Both the position numbers and the translations under genes were made by a program. From Massilia phosphatilytica (GTDB lineage Bacteria; Pseudomonadota; Gammaproteobacteria; Burkholderiales; Burkholderiaceae_D): a DNA stretch of 64,000 nucleotides. Shown here piece by piece: positions 33,499 to 41,963 of the stretch (its first letter is position 1; the number at the start of each line of letters is the position of its first letter). Under the pieces are notes generated by a model. That model was given only the letters and a program-made list of their open reading frames with translations. It made no database searches and had not been told where the DNA came from. The stretch covers positions 1-64,000 of the forward strand of contig NZ_PUIP01000023.1 in the NCBI RefSeq assembly GCF_002968015.1, in the 5' to 3' direction.

Positions 33499-34311
33499 AT
33501 GAATGTCCGTACCGCCGCCAAGGCAGACCTTTACCCGAGCAGCCCCGTCGCGGCGCCGGCGTCGCACGTGACCCGCGTGCGCCTGTGGGACCTGCCGGTC
33601 CGCATCTTCCACTGGTCCCTCGTGCTTGCCGTCCTCGTGGCCTTCGTCACCGCGAAGCTCGGCGGCGACTGGATGGACTGGCACGGCCGCGCCGGACTCG
33701 CGATCGTCGCGCTGGTGACGTTCCGCATTGTGTGGGGCATCGTCGGCTCGACCCACGCCCGCTTCCTGAGCTTCGCGCCGACGCCGGCGCGCCTGCGTGC
33801 CTACCTGACGGGCCGCTGGCAGGGCATCGGCCACAACCCGCTCGGCGCGCTGTCCGTGTTCGGTCTCCTCGGCCTGCTGGCCGTGCAGGCGGGCACGGGC
33901 CTTTTTTCCAACGACGACATCGCGTTCGACGGCCCGCTGTCCGGCCTCGTCGAAAAAGCGCGCTCGGACAGCCTGACGGGCCTGCACCACCAGCTGTCGG
34001 ACGTGCTGCTCATACTGCTCGGATTGCACATCCTCGCGATCGCGTTCTACCTCGTCATCAAGAAGCACAACCTGATCAAGCCGATGGTCACCGGCTGGAA
34101 GCATGCGCAGGGCCGCGCCGCGCCCGTGCCGAAGACGCGCAGCGGCAGCCCGCTCGGTCTCGCCATCGCGCTGCTTGTCGCGGCGGCGGTCACGTATGCG
34201 GCCAGCGGCAGACTGCTGCACGCACCGCCTCCACCGCCAGCGGCCGCCCCCGCGGCCGCGCCGGCGACGTCGCCTCCACCCACTTCCTACAGCAGCACGC
34301 CAGGCTGGTAA
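33499..34311 (+). CDS. Cytochrome b561-family membrane protein
   Basis: The protein has 270 residues with four main membrane spans plus a fifth near the C-terminus. Heme-ligand histidines are in VRIFHWSLVLA (TM1), DWHGRAGLA, GLHHQLSDVLL and LGLHILAIAFYLV. This is the diheme b-type pattern of the YodB/b561 group that passes electrons between quinol and periplasmic proteins. The C-terminus is a Pro/Ala-rich tail (PPPPPAAAPAAAPATSPPP). ATG 33499 was preferred to an in-frame GTG at 33487; neither has a strong ribosome site. Confidence 0.87.
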   Translation: MNVRTAAKADLYPSSPVAAPASHVTRVRLWDLPVRIFHWSLVLAVLVAFVTAKLGGDWMDWHGRAGLAIVALVTFRIVWGIVGSTHARFLSFAPTPARLRAYLTGRWQGIGHNPLGALSVFGLLGLLAVQAGTGLFSNDDIAFDGPLSGLVEKARSDSLTGLHHQLSDVLLILLGLHILAIAFYLVIKKHNLIKPMVTGWKHAQGRAAPVPKTRSGSPLGLAIALLVAAAVTYAASGRLLHAPPPPPAAAPAAAPATSPPPTSYSSTPGW

Positions 34312-34317
34312 TCAAGC

Positions 34318-36426
34318 ATGCAACGTTTGACCTCGTTTTGCCGGCGCACCCTGGGTGCGCTGGCCTTTTTTTTCATGGGACTCGCCACGGCCTCTCCCAC
34401 CCTCTCCGACTCGGCGGCCTCCGCCCAGGTGCGCATCCGATTGCTGGCCGCGGCCGACGCCGTGCATCCCGGCGAGCGGATCCTGTTCGGCGTCGAGCAG
34501 ACACTCGAGCCGGAATGGCACACCTACTGGATTAATCCCGGCGACACGGGCGTGCCGACGCGAATCGCCTGGGACCTGCCGGCCGGCGCGCATGCCGGTG
34601 CCGTCGCGTGGCCGGTCCCGGCGCGCTTTCGCACAGGGCCCGTCACGAGCTACGGCTACGCGGGACGCGCGACGCTGCTGGCCACATTGACGGTGCCGCA
34701 GGATGCGCGGCCCGGCACGTCGTTCCCCGTACGGGCGCGCGTGAGCTGGCTCGTATGCAAGGACGTGTGCATCCCGCAGCAGGCGGAGGTCGGCCTCGCG
34801 CTGCCCGTGCTGGCCGTCGGCATGCCGTCCGGCGCGGGCGCGCTCGTCGTGGGTCCCGCGCACGCGGCCTTGCCGGTGGCCGCGCCGGGCGATGTCCACG
34901 CCGCGACGGACGGCAAGGCGGTGGCGCTGACCGTGTCCGGCATGGGTGCGCACGCCGCGGATCTGGAGGAAGCCTGGTTCTACGACGACGCGCGCGGCCG
35001 CATCGCGCCGGGTGCGCCGCAAGCCGCGCGCATCGACGGCGACCGTCTCGTGCTGCGCCTGCGCGCGGGCGACCAACCGGGCGGGCGCCTGACCGGCGTC
35101 CTGGTGGTCAAGACGCGCACGGCCAGCCGCGGCTACGCCATCGACATGGCGCTCGCCGCCAGCACGGCACCGATCGCGCTGCCGGAAGATGCGGCGCCGA
35201 CGGCCGATGCATCGCTGCCGCTGGCGCTGCTGTTTGCGCTGCTGGGCGGCCTCGTGCTCAATCTGATGCCCTGCGTGTTCCCGGTCCTGTCGATCAAGGC
35301 GCTGTCCCTGCTCGACCATGCGCGCGACGACCCGCGCACGGCGCGCCTGCACGGCGTCGCGTACACGCTGGGCGTGCTGGCCAGCTTCGCGCTGCTGGGT
35401 GTCGCGTTGATCGTGCTGAAGGCGGGCGGCGCGCAGGCCGGCTGGGGCTTCCAGTTCCAGTCACCCGCGTTCGTGCTGGCCACGGCCTATCTGATGTGCG
35501 CCGTCGGGCTGAACCTGTCGGGCGTGTTCGAGGTCGGGGGCACGCTGGCGGGCGTCGGCGACGCGCTCGCGTCCCGCGCCGGCTACGCGGGCAGCTTTTT
35601 CACGGGCGTGCTGGCGACCGTCGTCGCCACACCGTGCACGGCGCCATTCATGGGCGGCGCGGTCGCGTACGCCCTCGCGCAACCGGCCGCCGTGCTGCTG
35701 GCCGTGTTCCTGTCCATGGGCTGCGGGCTCGCCCTGCCGTATCTGCTGCTGAGCGCACGTCCCGTGCTGCAGCGGCACCTCCCCCGCCCCGGCCCGTGGA
35801 TGGTGCGGGTGCGCCAGGCGTTCGCGTTCCCGATGTACGGCGCGGCCGTGTGGCTCGTGTGGGTGCTGGCGCGACAGAGCGGCGTGGACGCCGGCGCCGC
35901 CGCCCTTGGCGGCATGGTCGCGCTGGCGTTTGCGGCCTGGCTGTACGGCGCCACGCGGTTCGCGTCATCGTTCAAGCGCCGCGCCGGCGGTGTCGGCGCG
36001 GCCCTGGTCGCCGTCGCGGCGCTGGCCGTGGGTCATGCCGGCATCCAGCGCGGGCAACCGGCTGCGACGACCGACACCGCCTGGACGCCGTACAGCGCCG
36101 CACGCCTGCAGGCCCTGCGCGCGGCTGGCAAGCCGGTGTTCGTGAACCTCACGGCCTCGTGGTGCATCACCTGCCTCGTCAACGAACGCGTCGCACTCAG
36201 CGACGGCGCGGTCGACGCCGCATTCCGGCGGACCGGCATCGCGTACCTGAAAGGCGACTGGACGAGCCAGGACGAACGCATCACCGCGCTGCTCAAGCAA
36301 TTCGGCCGCAGCGGCGTGCCGCTCTACGTGTTCTATCCAGCGGGCACGGATTCCCGCCCGGTGGTGCTGCCGCAACTGCTGACGCCGCGTATCGTGCTCG
36401 ATGCGCTCGGCACCGTGAGCAATTGA
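34318..36426 (+). CDS. dsbD: ScsB/DsbD-type transmembrane thiol-disulfide interchange protein
   Basis: The protein has 702 residues. A signal peptide is followed by an N-terminal periplasmic domain (about residues 35-270) with EPEWHTYWINPGDTGVPTRI and the cysteine pair VCKDVC. Eight membrane spans follow, with the DsbD-beta cysteines in NLMPCVFPVLSIKALSL and VVATPCTAPFMGGA. The C-terminal thioredoxin domain (about 585-700) has active site ASWCITCLVNE. It carries electrons from cytoplasmic thioredoxin to periplasmic thiol proteins. The N-domain is of the ScsB rather than classical DsbD type. Likely clients encoded in the window are CcmG and the periplasmic peroxiredoxin. It follows cytochrome b561 by 6 bp. 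Confidence 0.9.
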   Translation: MQRLTSFCRRTLGALAFFFMGLATASPTLSDSAASAQVRIRLLAAADAVHPGERILFGVEQTLEPEWHTYWINPGDTGVPTRIAWDLPAGAHAGAVAWPVPARFRTGPVTSYGYAGRATLLATLTVPQDARPGTSFPVRARVSWLVCKDVCIPQQAEVGLALPVLAVGMPSGAGALVVGPAHAALPVAAPGDVHAATDGKAVALTVSGMGAHAADLEEAWFYDDARGRIAPGAPQAARIDGDRLVLRLRAGDQPGGRLTGVLVVKTRTASRGYAIDMALAASTAPIALPEDAAPTADASLPLALLFALLGGLVLNLMPCVFPVLSIKALSLLDHARDDPRTARLHGVAYTLGVLASFALLGVALIVLKAGGAQAGWGFQFQSPAFVLATAYLMCAVGLNLSGVFEVGGTLAGVGDALASRAGYAGSFFTGVLATVVATPCTAPFMGGAVAYALAQPAAVLLAVFLSMGCGLALPYLLLSARPVLQRHLPRPGPWMVRVRQAFAFPMYGAAVWLVWVLARQSGVDAGAAALGGMVALAFAAWLYGATRFASSFKRRAGGVGAALVAVAALAVGHAGIQRGQPAATTDTAWTPYSAARLQALRAAGKPVFVNLTASWCITCLVNERVALSDGAVDAAFRRTGIAYLKGDWTSQDERITALLKQFGRSGVPLYVFYPAGTDSRPVVLPQLLTPRIVLDALGTVSN

Positions 36427-36434
36427 TCCAATTC

Positions 36435-36643
36435 GTGGTCAGACCCCGTTTCGCGAGAAATTCGGGGTCAGAGCACATTTTTGTGCATGATCCTTCAGGC
36501 AAGGTCGGTCAGCGACAGTCTCTGGAAGACTCAGGCAAAGGTCGGCACCCCGGACGGGGATCGGTGCGATGTTGAACTCGAGCCATTGATCAGAAATGTG
36601 CTCTGACCCCGAATTGAAGCCAAAATGTGCTCTGACCCCGAAT
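36435..36643. repeat. Cluster of REP-like GGGGTCAGAGCAC repeats
   Basis: GGGGTCAGAGCACATTT at 36464-36480 recurs in inverted orientation at 36594-36610 and 36623-36639. A shorter relative (GTGGTCAGACCCCG) lies at 36435-36448. The outer copies form a long inverted repeat around about 110 bp of unique DNA without a gene. I recognise this word as a dispersed repeat near REP-associated transposases in proteobacteria. No transposase is present here. Confidence 0.7.
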
Positions 36644-36644
36644 G

Positions 36645-36672
36645 AAAAAGCGCCGGCTGACTGCGCCGGCGC
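36645..36672 (-). terminator. Intrinsic terminator of tonB-exbB-exbD
   Basis: GCGCCGGC (36650-36657) pairs with GCCGGCGC (36665-36672) around a 7-nt loop. On the minus strand the stem is followed by five U (36645-36649). It lies 31 bp past the exbD stop. Confidence 0.8.
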
Positions 36673-36703
36673 CCGTACTGCGGACTTCATTGTCGGTGCG
36701 CGT

Positions 36704-37114
36704 TCACCCCCCAGGCTGTGTCAGCACCGACAACTTGGTCACACCCGACCGCTGGATGTTCGCGATCACCTTGGCGACCGCGCGATACGGCACGCCCTCA
36801 TCGGCCTGCAGGCTCACCGCCAGTTCGGGGTTCGTGGCCACCACGCTCTTCAGTTCCGGTTCCAGGGCGGCCAGCTCGACTTCGCGCTTGTCGATGTAGA
36901 TCTTGCTGGCGCCGTCGACGCTGACCGTCACGGACTTCGTCGGGTTGGCGGGTTCCGTGGTGGAAGTCTTGGGCAGATTGATCCGCACCGCGTTGTTGAG
37001 CAGCGGCGCGGTCAGGATGAAGACGACCATCAGCACGAGCATCACGTCGACGAGCGGCGTGATGTTGATTTCGCTGACGACGTCGCTGCTGTCTTTACCG
37101 GTCGAGAATGCCAT
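36704..37114 (-). CDS. exbD: TonB-system energiser ExbD
   Basis: The protein has 136 residues: short cytoplasmic start, one membrane span with the essential proton-path aspartate (ITPLVDVMLVLMVVFIL), and a periplasmic domain. With ExbB it uses the proton gradient to drive TonB. The start overlaps the exbB stop by one base. Confidence 0.95.
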   Translation of the reverse strand: MAFSTGKDSSDVVSEINITPLVDVMLVLMVVFILTAPLLNNAVRINLPKTSTTEPANPTKSVTVSVDGASKIYIDKREVELAALEPELKSVVATNPELAVSLQADEGVPYRAVAKVIANIQRSGVTKLSVLTQPGG

Positions 37115-37836
37115 TATGCTGCCGCTCCCACAGGCTGGGCACCGACGTGCACTGCCTTGCCGGACGGGCGCACGGTTGCCTTGGTCACGCGGAAGCCATT
37201 CTTCTGCGCCAGGTTGACGAAGTCGGTGGCGAAATTATCCAGCTCGGCCGCTTTCACTTTCAGGCGGCGCACGTAATAGTTAAACGCGAGCACGGCCGGC
37301 ACGGCGACGGCGATGCCGATGCCGGTGGCAATCAGCGCTTCGCCGATCGGACCCGCCACCACTTCGATGCTGGCCGAGCCGCTCTTGCCGATGGCGCCCA
37401 GTGCGTTGATGATGCCGAACACGGTGCCGAACAGGCCGACGAACGGCGCCGTGCTGCCGATCGAGGCCAGCACCGCGAGGCCGCTTTCCAGCGACTGGTA
37501 TTCCTTCTGGATCTGCTGGCGCAGCTGGCGCTCCAGCAGTTCCTGGCGGTCCCAGCTATGCTCCAGGTCGCTGCCCGAGCCGTCCGTGTCGTTCACGTAC
37601 AGCGCTTCGAAGCCGACGTTGGCGAGGCGCGATTTAGGGCTGGCGTCGCTGCCCAGTGCGGTGGCGGCGTCCAGCGAATTGGCGCTCCAGAACTTCTGCG
37701 TAAACTGTTTATCCTGTTTGCCGACGCGTGCATGCTGCACGCCCTTGGCCAGGATCAGGACCCAGGTGACGATGGAGAACAGCACCAGTCCGTACAGGGC
37801 GCCTTGAACGATGAGATTGAGGTATTGAGGAGACAT
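37114..37836 (-). CDS. exbB: TonB-system energiser ExbB (MotA/TolQ/ExbB)
   Basis: The protein has 240 residues and three membrane spans. It has the family motif region LAVLASIGSTAPFVGLFGTVFGIINA and GPIGEALIATGIGIAVAVPAVLAFN. It forms the pentameric channel around ExbD. It lies 28 bp after tonB in the same operon. Confidence 0.95.
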   Translation of the reverse strand: MSPQYLNLIVQGALYGLVLFSIVTWVLILAKGVQHARVGKQDKQFTQKFWSANSLDAATALGSDASPKSRLANVGFEALYVNDTDGSGSDLEHSWDRQELLERQLRQQIQKEYQSLESGLAVLASIGSTAPFVGLFGTVFGIINALGAIGKSGSASIEVVAGPIGEALIATGIGIAVAVPAVLAFNYYVRRLKVKAAELDNFATDFVNLAQKNGFRVTKATVRPSGKAVHVGAQPVGAAA

Positions 37837-37864
37837 GGATATGAGCGCCTACAGGAGTGAATAG

Positions 37865-38644
37865 TCAGGAAAGCTTGAAGTTGAGGGGGACGGTGACCCA
37901 GCCGTCGATCGGCGTCTGGCCGCGCCGCGCCGGATCGAAGGTCCACTGCAGCACCGCCTTGATGGCCGCGTCGTCCAGGATCTTGAAGCCCGTGGATTTG
38001 TCGACCGTGACGTTGTCGGCCTTGCCCGATGCCAGCACGTGCACCTTGAGGATCACGCGGCCCTGCATGCCGCGGTCCTGCGCCAGGGCCGGATAGTCCG
38101 GTGCCGGGTTGTTGCGGTAGCCGACGAAGCCGCGCGCTTCCGTCACCGGTTCCGGCGGCGGAGGGGCTGGAGGCGCCGCCACGACGGGCGCCGGCGCCGG
38201 TGCGGGCGCGGTGGCCACCTGCACCGTGTCGGCGGTCGGCGGACCGTTGTCGACGGCCTGCGGGCTGACCACCGGCAGCGGCGGCGCGGCCTTCACCGGC
38301 GTGGCCTTGACAATCCGCGGCTGCGGTTTCGGTGGTTCCGGCGGTGGTGGCGGAGGTGGCGGCGGCGGCGCGATCTCGATCGCGAGCGGCTGCACCTTGG
38401 GCTGTTCAGGCAGCGTGGTGGCCGGCCGGTGCAGCGCGACGATCACGCCGACGTGCGCCAGTGCCGTCAGGCCGATCAGCGCGGCGAGGCCGCCCTTGTT
38501 GCGCGCGCCGGCGGCCCGCAACTGGCGGATCGCCGCACTGACCGGTTGCTGTTCCACCGCGAGACGTGGCGCCGGGCGGACGGCGCGGCGCACCGCGGCC
38601 TTCCTGGGCGAGTATTTAATGCTCTCAAAACTCAAAGTGGTCAT
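37865..38644 (-). CDS. tonB: TonB energy-transducing protein
   Basis: The protein has 259 residues. The cytoplasmic N-tail is long (about 50 residues). It is followed by one membrane span (LAALIGLTALAHVGVIVAL, with the conserved His), a proline-rich periplasmic spacer including a run of ten prolines, and a C-terminal TonB domain (DYPALAQDRGMQGRVILKV ... AVLQWTFDPARR). ATG 38644 gives this layout; the longer frame starts upstream of the predicted transcript start. The sigma-54 promoter at 38679 and its position beside two TonB receptors suggest a dedicated rather than housekeeping TonB. Confidence 0.94.
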   Translation of the reverse strand: MTTLSFESIKYSPRKAAVRRAVRPAPRLAVEQQPVSAAIRQLRAAGARNKGGLAALIGLTALAHVGVIVALHRPATTLPEQPKVQPLAIEIAPPPPPPPPPPEPPKPQPRIVKATPVKAAPPLPVVSPQAVDNGPPTADTVQVATAPAPAPAPVVAAPPAPPPPEPVTEARGFVGYRNNPAPDYPALAQDRGMQGRVILKVHVLASGKADNVTVDKSTGFKILDDAAIKAVLQWTFDPARRGQTPIDGWVTVPLNFKLS

Positions 38645-38678
38645 GACGAGGCCTTTCTGTTGTGCGTGTCTTGACCGT

Positions 38679-38694
38679 TGCAGGAAGCGTGCCT
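38679..38694 (-). promoter_or_regulatory. Sigma-54 promoter of tonB-exbB-exbD
   Basis: On the minus strand AGGCACG-CTTC-CTGCA has GG and GC 10 bp apart and two mismatches to consensus. The start would be near 38667, 23 bp before the tonB ATG. The gap 38645-38986 contains this promoter, a UAS pair and the receptor promoter, and no gene. Confidence 0.7.
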
Positions 38695-38722
38695 GATCGT
38701 AAGCCCTTGATTTCATTGGACG

Positions 38723-38763
38723 CTGCTGATCTGCCGACAGCGCCGCTGCTGCAAAATCAACAG
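38723..38763. promoter_or_regulatory. Pair of palindromic activator sites between tonB and receptor 1
   Basis: Site 1 (38723-38740) is CTGCTG-atctgc-CGACAG and site 2 (38746-38763) is CTGCTG-caaaat-CAACAG. Centres are 23 bp apart. They lie 55-100 bp from the leftward tonB start and about 180-220 bp from the rightward receptor start. Confidence 0.65.
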
Positions 38764-38918
38764 ACCACGCGCCCTCCCCTGTTCAAACCTGCACATCGTC
38801 CGCGCTGCACGAATTGCAACACCCGCGCCGTTCATCGCTGCTCAGGAATTTACATTTTCAGCAGCCACCCAAACGCTCGTCATAACATCCCATCTATATA
38901 AACGGTTTATTTCGTTAT

Positions 38919-38934
38919 TGGCACGCTCCTTGCG
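38919..38934 (+). promoter_or_regulatory. Sigma-54 promoter of TonB receptor 1
   Basis: TGGCACG-CTCC-TTGCG matches the -24/-12 consensus at all positions but the last. The start would be near 38946, 41 bp before the ATG. Confidence 0.83.
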
Positions 38935-38986
38935 GTAAGGGGAAAGACCGCAGTACCGACCCTAGCCACCAAGAGAGACCAAGCCA

Positions 38987-41818
38987 ATGACACCAACGAA
39001 TATCGCCGCCCGTCCGATGCCGTTCCGCCTCGCTCCCCTCGCCGCCGCGCTCGCGGGCCTCGGGATGCTGTGCAGCGGGCCGGCCGGCGCACAGCAGCCA
39101 GCGCCCACGGTGGCGGAACTGCAGGCGCAACTGGCCCGCGTGCAGGCGGAGAACGCCCAGCTGCGGCAGGCGCTGGCCGGACAGACGAACGCACCGGCAC
39201 CCGCCGCGCCGGCAGAAGCACAAGCGGTTGCCGCACAGCCCATCGAGGAAGAACCGCAGGCGCTGGGCGACGTCACCGTGCGCGGCCGGAAAAAGATCGA
39301 GACATTGAAGGACGTGCCGCTGTCGATCTCCGTCGTCAGTGGCGCGGAACTGGACCGGGAACTGGCGCAGGACCTGTCCGCCATCACGAAGCGCGGCGCC
39401 AATATCCAGTTCAACCAGAACAATACGCGCGGCGCCTCGCTGTCGATCCGCGGCCTGGGCAAGCGCTCGTTCACGGAAACGCAGGATCCCAGCGTGGGCA
39501 TGGTCGTCGACGGCGTCGCGTACGGCCTCACGCAACTCGCCAACTTCGACATCTACGACATCGATTCGGTCGACGTCGTGCGCGGCCCGCAGGGGACGCT
39601 GGGCGGCAAGGGCGCGAGCTCCGGCGTCGTCTCCATCAATACGAAGCGGCCCGACTTTTATCCCAGCGCGGATTACCAGCTGGGATTCGGCCAGCGCGAC
39701 ACCGTGATCGCCAAGGCCAACCTGGGCGGCCCCGTGATCGAGGACCTGCTGGCGTGGCGCGGCTCGTTCGTCGTCAACCGCAGCCGCGGCTTTTATTCGA
39801 ACAACTTCGACACGAACTACAGCCTGTACAACAAGAACCGCGTGAGCGGCCGGGTTCAATTCCTGTTCACGCCCACGGCCGAGTTCAACGCGCGCATCAG
39901 CGCCGACCTGGAACCGCATGCGTCGCAGGTGCAGAACGGCCTCACCTTCTATCACAACCAGCCGGACCGCTTCGCCGACGGCAGCCTCACCGATCCGAGC
40001 GGCACGAGCGTGCGCGCCAGGCTGACGGGCTTCACGAATGCGGCCGGTGTCCGCACGCCGGGCCGCGCCTGGTTCACGGGCCGCGATTTCAATGGCATGC
40101 CGTACACGTACGACAACAACTACATCGGCGACAACAACCTGAACTTCAACGAGAACCAGGGCCAGACGGTGTCGAACAAGGGCGCGTCGGCCGAGCTGAC
40201 GTGGAAGCTGCCGGCCGCCACCCTCACCTCGCTGACGGCCACGCGCAAGTACAGCTTCGACGCGCACAACGACGAAGGCACGCCGTTCGACATCAACCGC
40301 AACGGCGGCGGCGGCGTGTTCTACCAGCAGTGGAGCCAGGAATTCAAGCTGCAGTCGAAGCCGGGCGGCCCGTTCGATTACGTGACGGGCCTGTACTACC
40401 TGCAGACGAAGAACGACATCCAGTCCAAGACGGGCTGGGGATCCGATGCCGGCGCCTGGTTCGCGACGGCCGCGCAATACGCGGCGCTCGACGCCAACGC
40501 GGGTGCCAACCGGGGCGCGGGGCTGGCCCTGCTCGCGGACAGCCTGAACGACGGCATCGTCCAGGGCGATACCTGGGTCAAGACGAAGAGCACGGCGTGG
40601 TACGGCAACACGACGTGGCACATCGATGACGCCTTCGCGCTCACGGGCGGCCTGCGCGTGACGCACGAGAACCGCACGACGACGGACACCCGCTTCCTGG
40701 AAGCGAATGGTGCCGGCGGCGCGCTGAATCCGGTGGCGGTGCGCGGCGTGACGCTGGGCGGGTTCGGCACGGGCGGCAACGGCGCCCTGTCGGCCGGGAA
40801 CACGGCGGCGCAGCTGCGCCTTGCCGATGCCGTCGCGAACCGCTACTTTGGCGTGAACGCCGGCACCAATCCCGGCGACGCCTATAACAGCCTGACCGCC
40901 GCGCAGAAGGCGCAGGTCGCCGCGGCCAAGGCCGTGCGTGCGGGCCAGATCGGGCAAATCATCAGCGGCGTGGCAAGCCGTTACAACGACAACCTGTTCA
41001 CGGGCGTGATCAGCCCCTCGTGGCGCATCAATGACCAGACCACGACCTACGCATCGTGGCAGTACGGCGAGAAGTCCGGCTCCGCGCTGAACGTCAACGG
41101 CGTCTCCGCCAACGTGCGGCCCGAAAAGACGAACGCGTTCGAGGTCGGCCTCAAATCGAGCCTGCTGAACAACACGCTGATCGTGAACACGGACCTGTTC
41201 CTGATGAAGATCCGCGACTACCAGACGACCGTGCGCGTCGTCGACGAATTCACGACGCAGACCAATATCGCGAACGGCCAGGCCAATCCGACGGCCTACG
41301 TGTCGGCGCAGGGCAACGTGCCGAAGGCGCGGGCGCGCGGCTGGGAGTTCGACGGCGCGTACAGCGGCATCCCCAACCTCAACCTCCGCTTCTCGGGTGC
41401 GTACAACGACGCGCGCTACGTCAGCTTCCCGCAGGCCGCCAAGCCGGATGAACTGGGCTACCTGCCGGCGGCGTACGTCGACCAGAGCGGCCTGACCCTG
41501 CCCGGCGCCGCGCGCTGGACGGGCAACCTGGGTGCCGAATACAAGCTGCCGGTCCGTGGCGGCAATACGGTCCACGCCAGCTTCAACACGGCGTTCACGA
41601 GCCGCTACAACAACAGCGACACGTTGTCCGACTGGGGCTGGGTGCCGGGCAGCAGCACGACGGACCTCGCCATCGGCGTGAACACGAAGAGCAACTTCGA
41701 CGTGACGCTGATCGTGAAGAACCTCACCAACAGCCTCGCGCACGAAGCAGGCTGGGTCAGTTACGCGCCGAATCCGTATCCGCGCTGGGTGGGTCTCGTC
41801 TTCAGCGGGAAGCTGTAA
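38987..41818 (+). CDS. TonB-dependent outer-membrane receptor 1 with N-terminal coiled coil
   Basis: The protein has 943 residues including Met. The signal peptide ends near SGPAGA|QQ. Between it and the plug lies a heptad-patterned segment (about residues 40-65, VAELQAQLARVQAENAQLRQ) and an Ala/Pro linker. The plug domain (about 85-225) contains the TonB-box-like GDVTVRGRK, SIRGLGKRSF, VDVVRGPQGTLGGKGASSGVV. The 22-strand barrel runs to the C-terminus. No FecA-type signalling domain is present. The ligand cannot be deduced; the sequence is of the general CirA/FecA-like OMR class. It is related to receptor 2 downstream and has its own sigma-54 promoter. Confidence 0.9.
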   Translation: MTPTNIAARPMPFRLAPLAAALAGLGMLCSGPAGAQQPAPTVAELQAQLARVQAENAQLRQALAGQTNAPAPAAPAEAQAVAAQPIEEEPQALGDVTVRGRKKIETLKDVPLSISVVSGAELDRELAQDLSAITKRGANIQFNQNNTRGASLSIRGLGKRSFTETQDPSVGMVVDGVAYGLTQLANFDIYDIDSVDVVRGPQGTLGGKGASSGVVSINTKRPDFYPSADYQLGFGQRDTVIAKANLGGPVIEDLLAWRGSFVVNRSRGFYSNNFDTNYSLYNKNRVSGRVQFLFTPTAEFNARISADLEPHASQVQNGLTFYHNQPDRFADGSLTDPSGTSVRARLTGFTNAAGVRTPGRAWFTGRDFNGMPYTYDNNYIGDNNLNFNENQGQTVSNKGASAELTWKLPAATLTSLTATRKYSFDAHNDEGTPFDINRNGGGGVFYQQWSQEFKLQSKPGGPFDYVTGLYYLQTKNDIQSKTGWGSDAGAWFATAAQYAALDANAGANRGAGLALLADSLNDGIVQGDTWVKTKSTAWYGNTTWHIDDAFALTGGLRVTHENRTTTDTRFLEANGAGGALNPVAVRGVTLGGFGTGGNGALSAGNTAAQLRLADAVANRYFGVNAGTNPGDAYNSLTAAQKAQVAAAKAVRAGQIGQIISGVASRYNDNLFTGVISPSWRINDQTTTYASWQYGEKSGSALNVNGVSANVRPEKTNAFEVGLKSSLLNNTLIVNTDLFLMKIRDYQTTVRVVDEFTTQTNIANGQANPTAYVSAQGNVPKARARGWEFDGAYSGIPNLNLRFSGAYNDARYVSFPQAAKPDELGYLPAAYVDQSGLTLPGAARWTGNLGAEYKLPVRGGNTVHASFNTAFTSRYNNSDTLSDWGWVPGSSTTDLAIGVNTKSNFDVTLIVKNLTNSLAHEAGWVSYAPNPYPRWVGLVFSGKL

Positions 41819-41822
41819 GCAA

Positions 41823-41881
41823 CTGCTGGATTTTCAACAGTCTGCCTGATACGGGCCGCCGCGCTGTTGCTCAGACAACAG
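41823..41881. promoter_or_regulatory. Pair of palindromic activator sites upstream of receptor 2
   Basis: Site 1 (41823-41840) is CTGCTG-gatttt-CAACAG. Site 2 (41864-41881) is CTGTTG-ctcaga-CAACAG, a perfect palindrome and the clearest copy in the window. Centres are 41 bp apart (about four helical turns). The nearer site ends 29 bp upstream of the -24 element. Confidence 0.72.
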
Positions 41882-41910
41882 CGCAGGCCCCTTTTCGCGT
41901 GGTTTTCGGG

Positions 41911-41926
41911 TGGTACGGGATTTGCA
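41911..41926 (+). promoter_or_regulatory. Sigma-54 promoter of TonB receptor 2
   Basis: TGGTACG-GGAT-TTGCA has one mismatch to TGGCACG-N4-TTGCW. The start would be near 41938, 26 bp before the ATG at 41964. This rules out the in-frame GTG at 41910 as start codon. Confidence 0.82.
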
Positions 41927-41963
41927 GAAAGAAAGTTTTCTCCCCCGTTTCAGAAAGCCCGTC

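Noticed and set aside
38915..41743. Long minus-strand frame (942 codons) opposite TonB receptor 1, and the like at 41871-44627
   Set aside because: Both are shadows of high-GC coding sequence with biased Arg/Ala/Val composition; the sense frames are complete receptors with sigma-54 promoters.
41910..41963. Upstream GTG start for receptor 2
   Set aside because: It lies within the -24/-12 promoter, upstream of the predicted transcription start, and would destroy the signal peptide.
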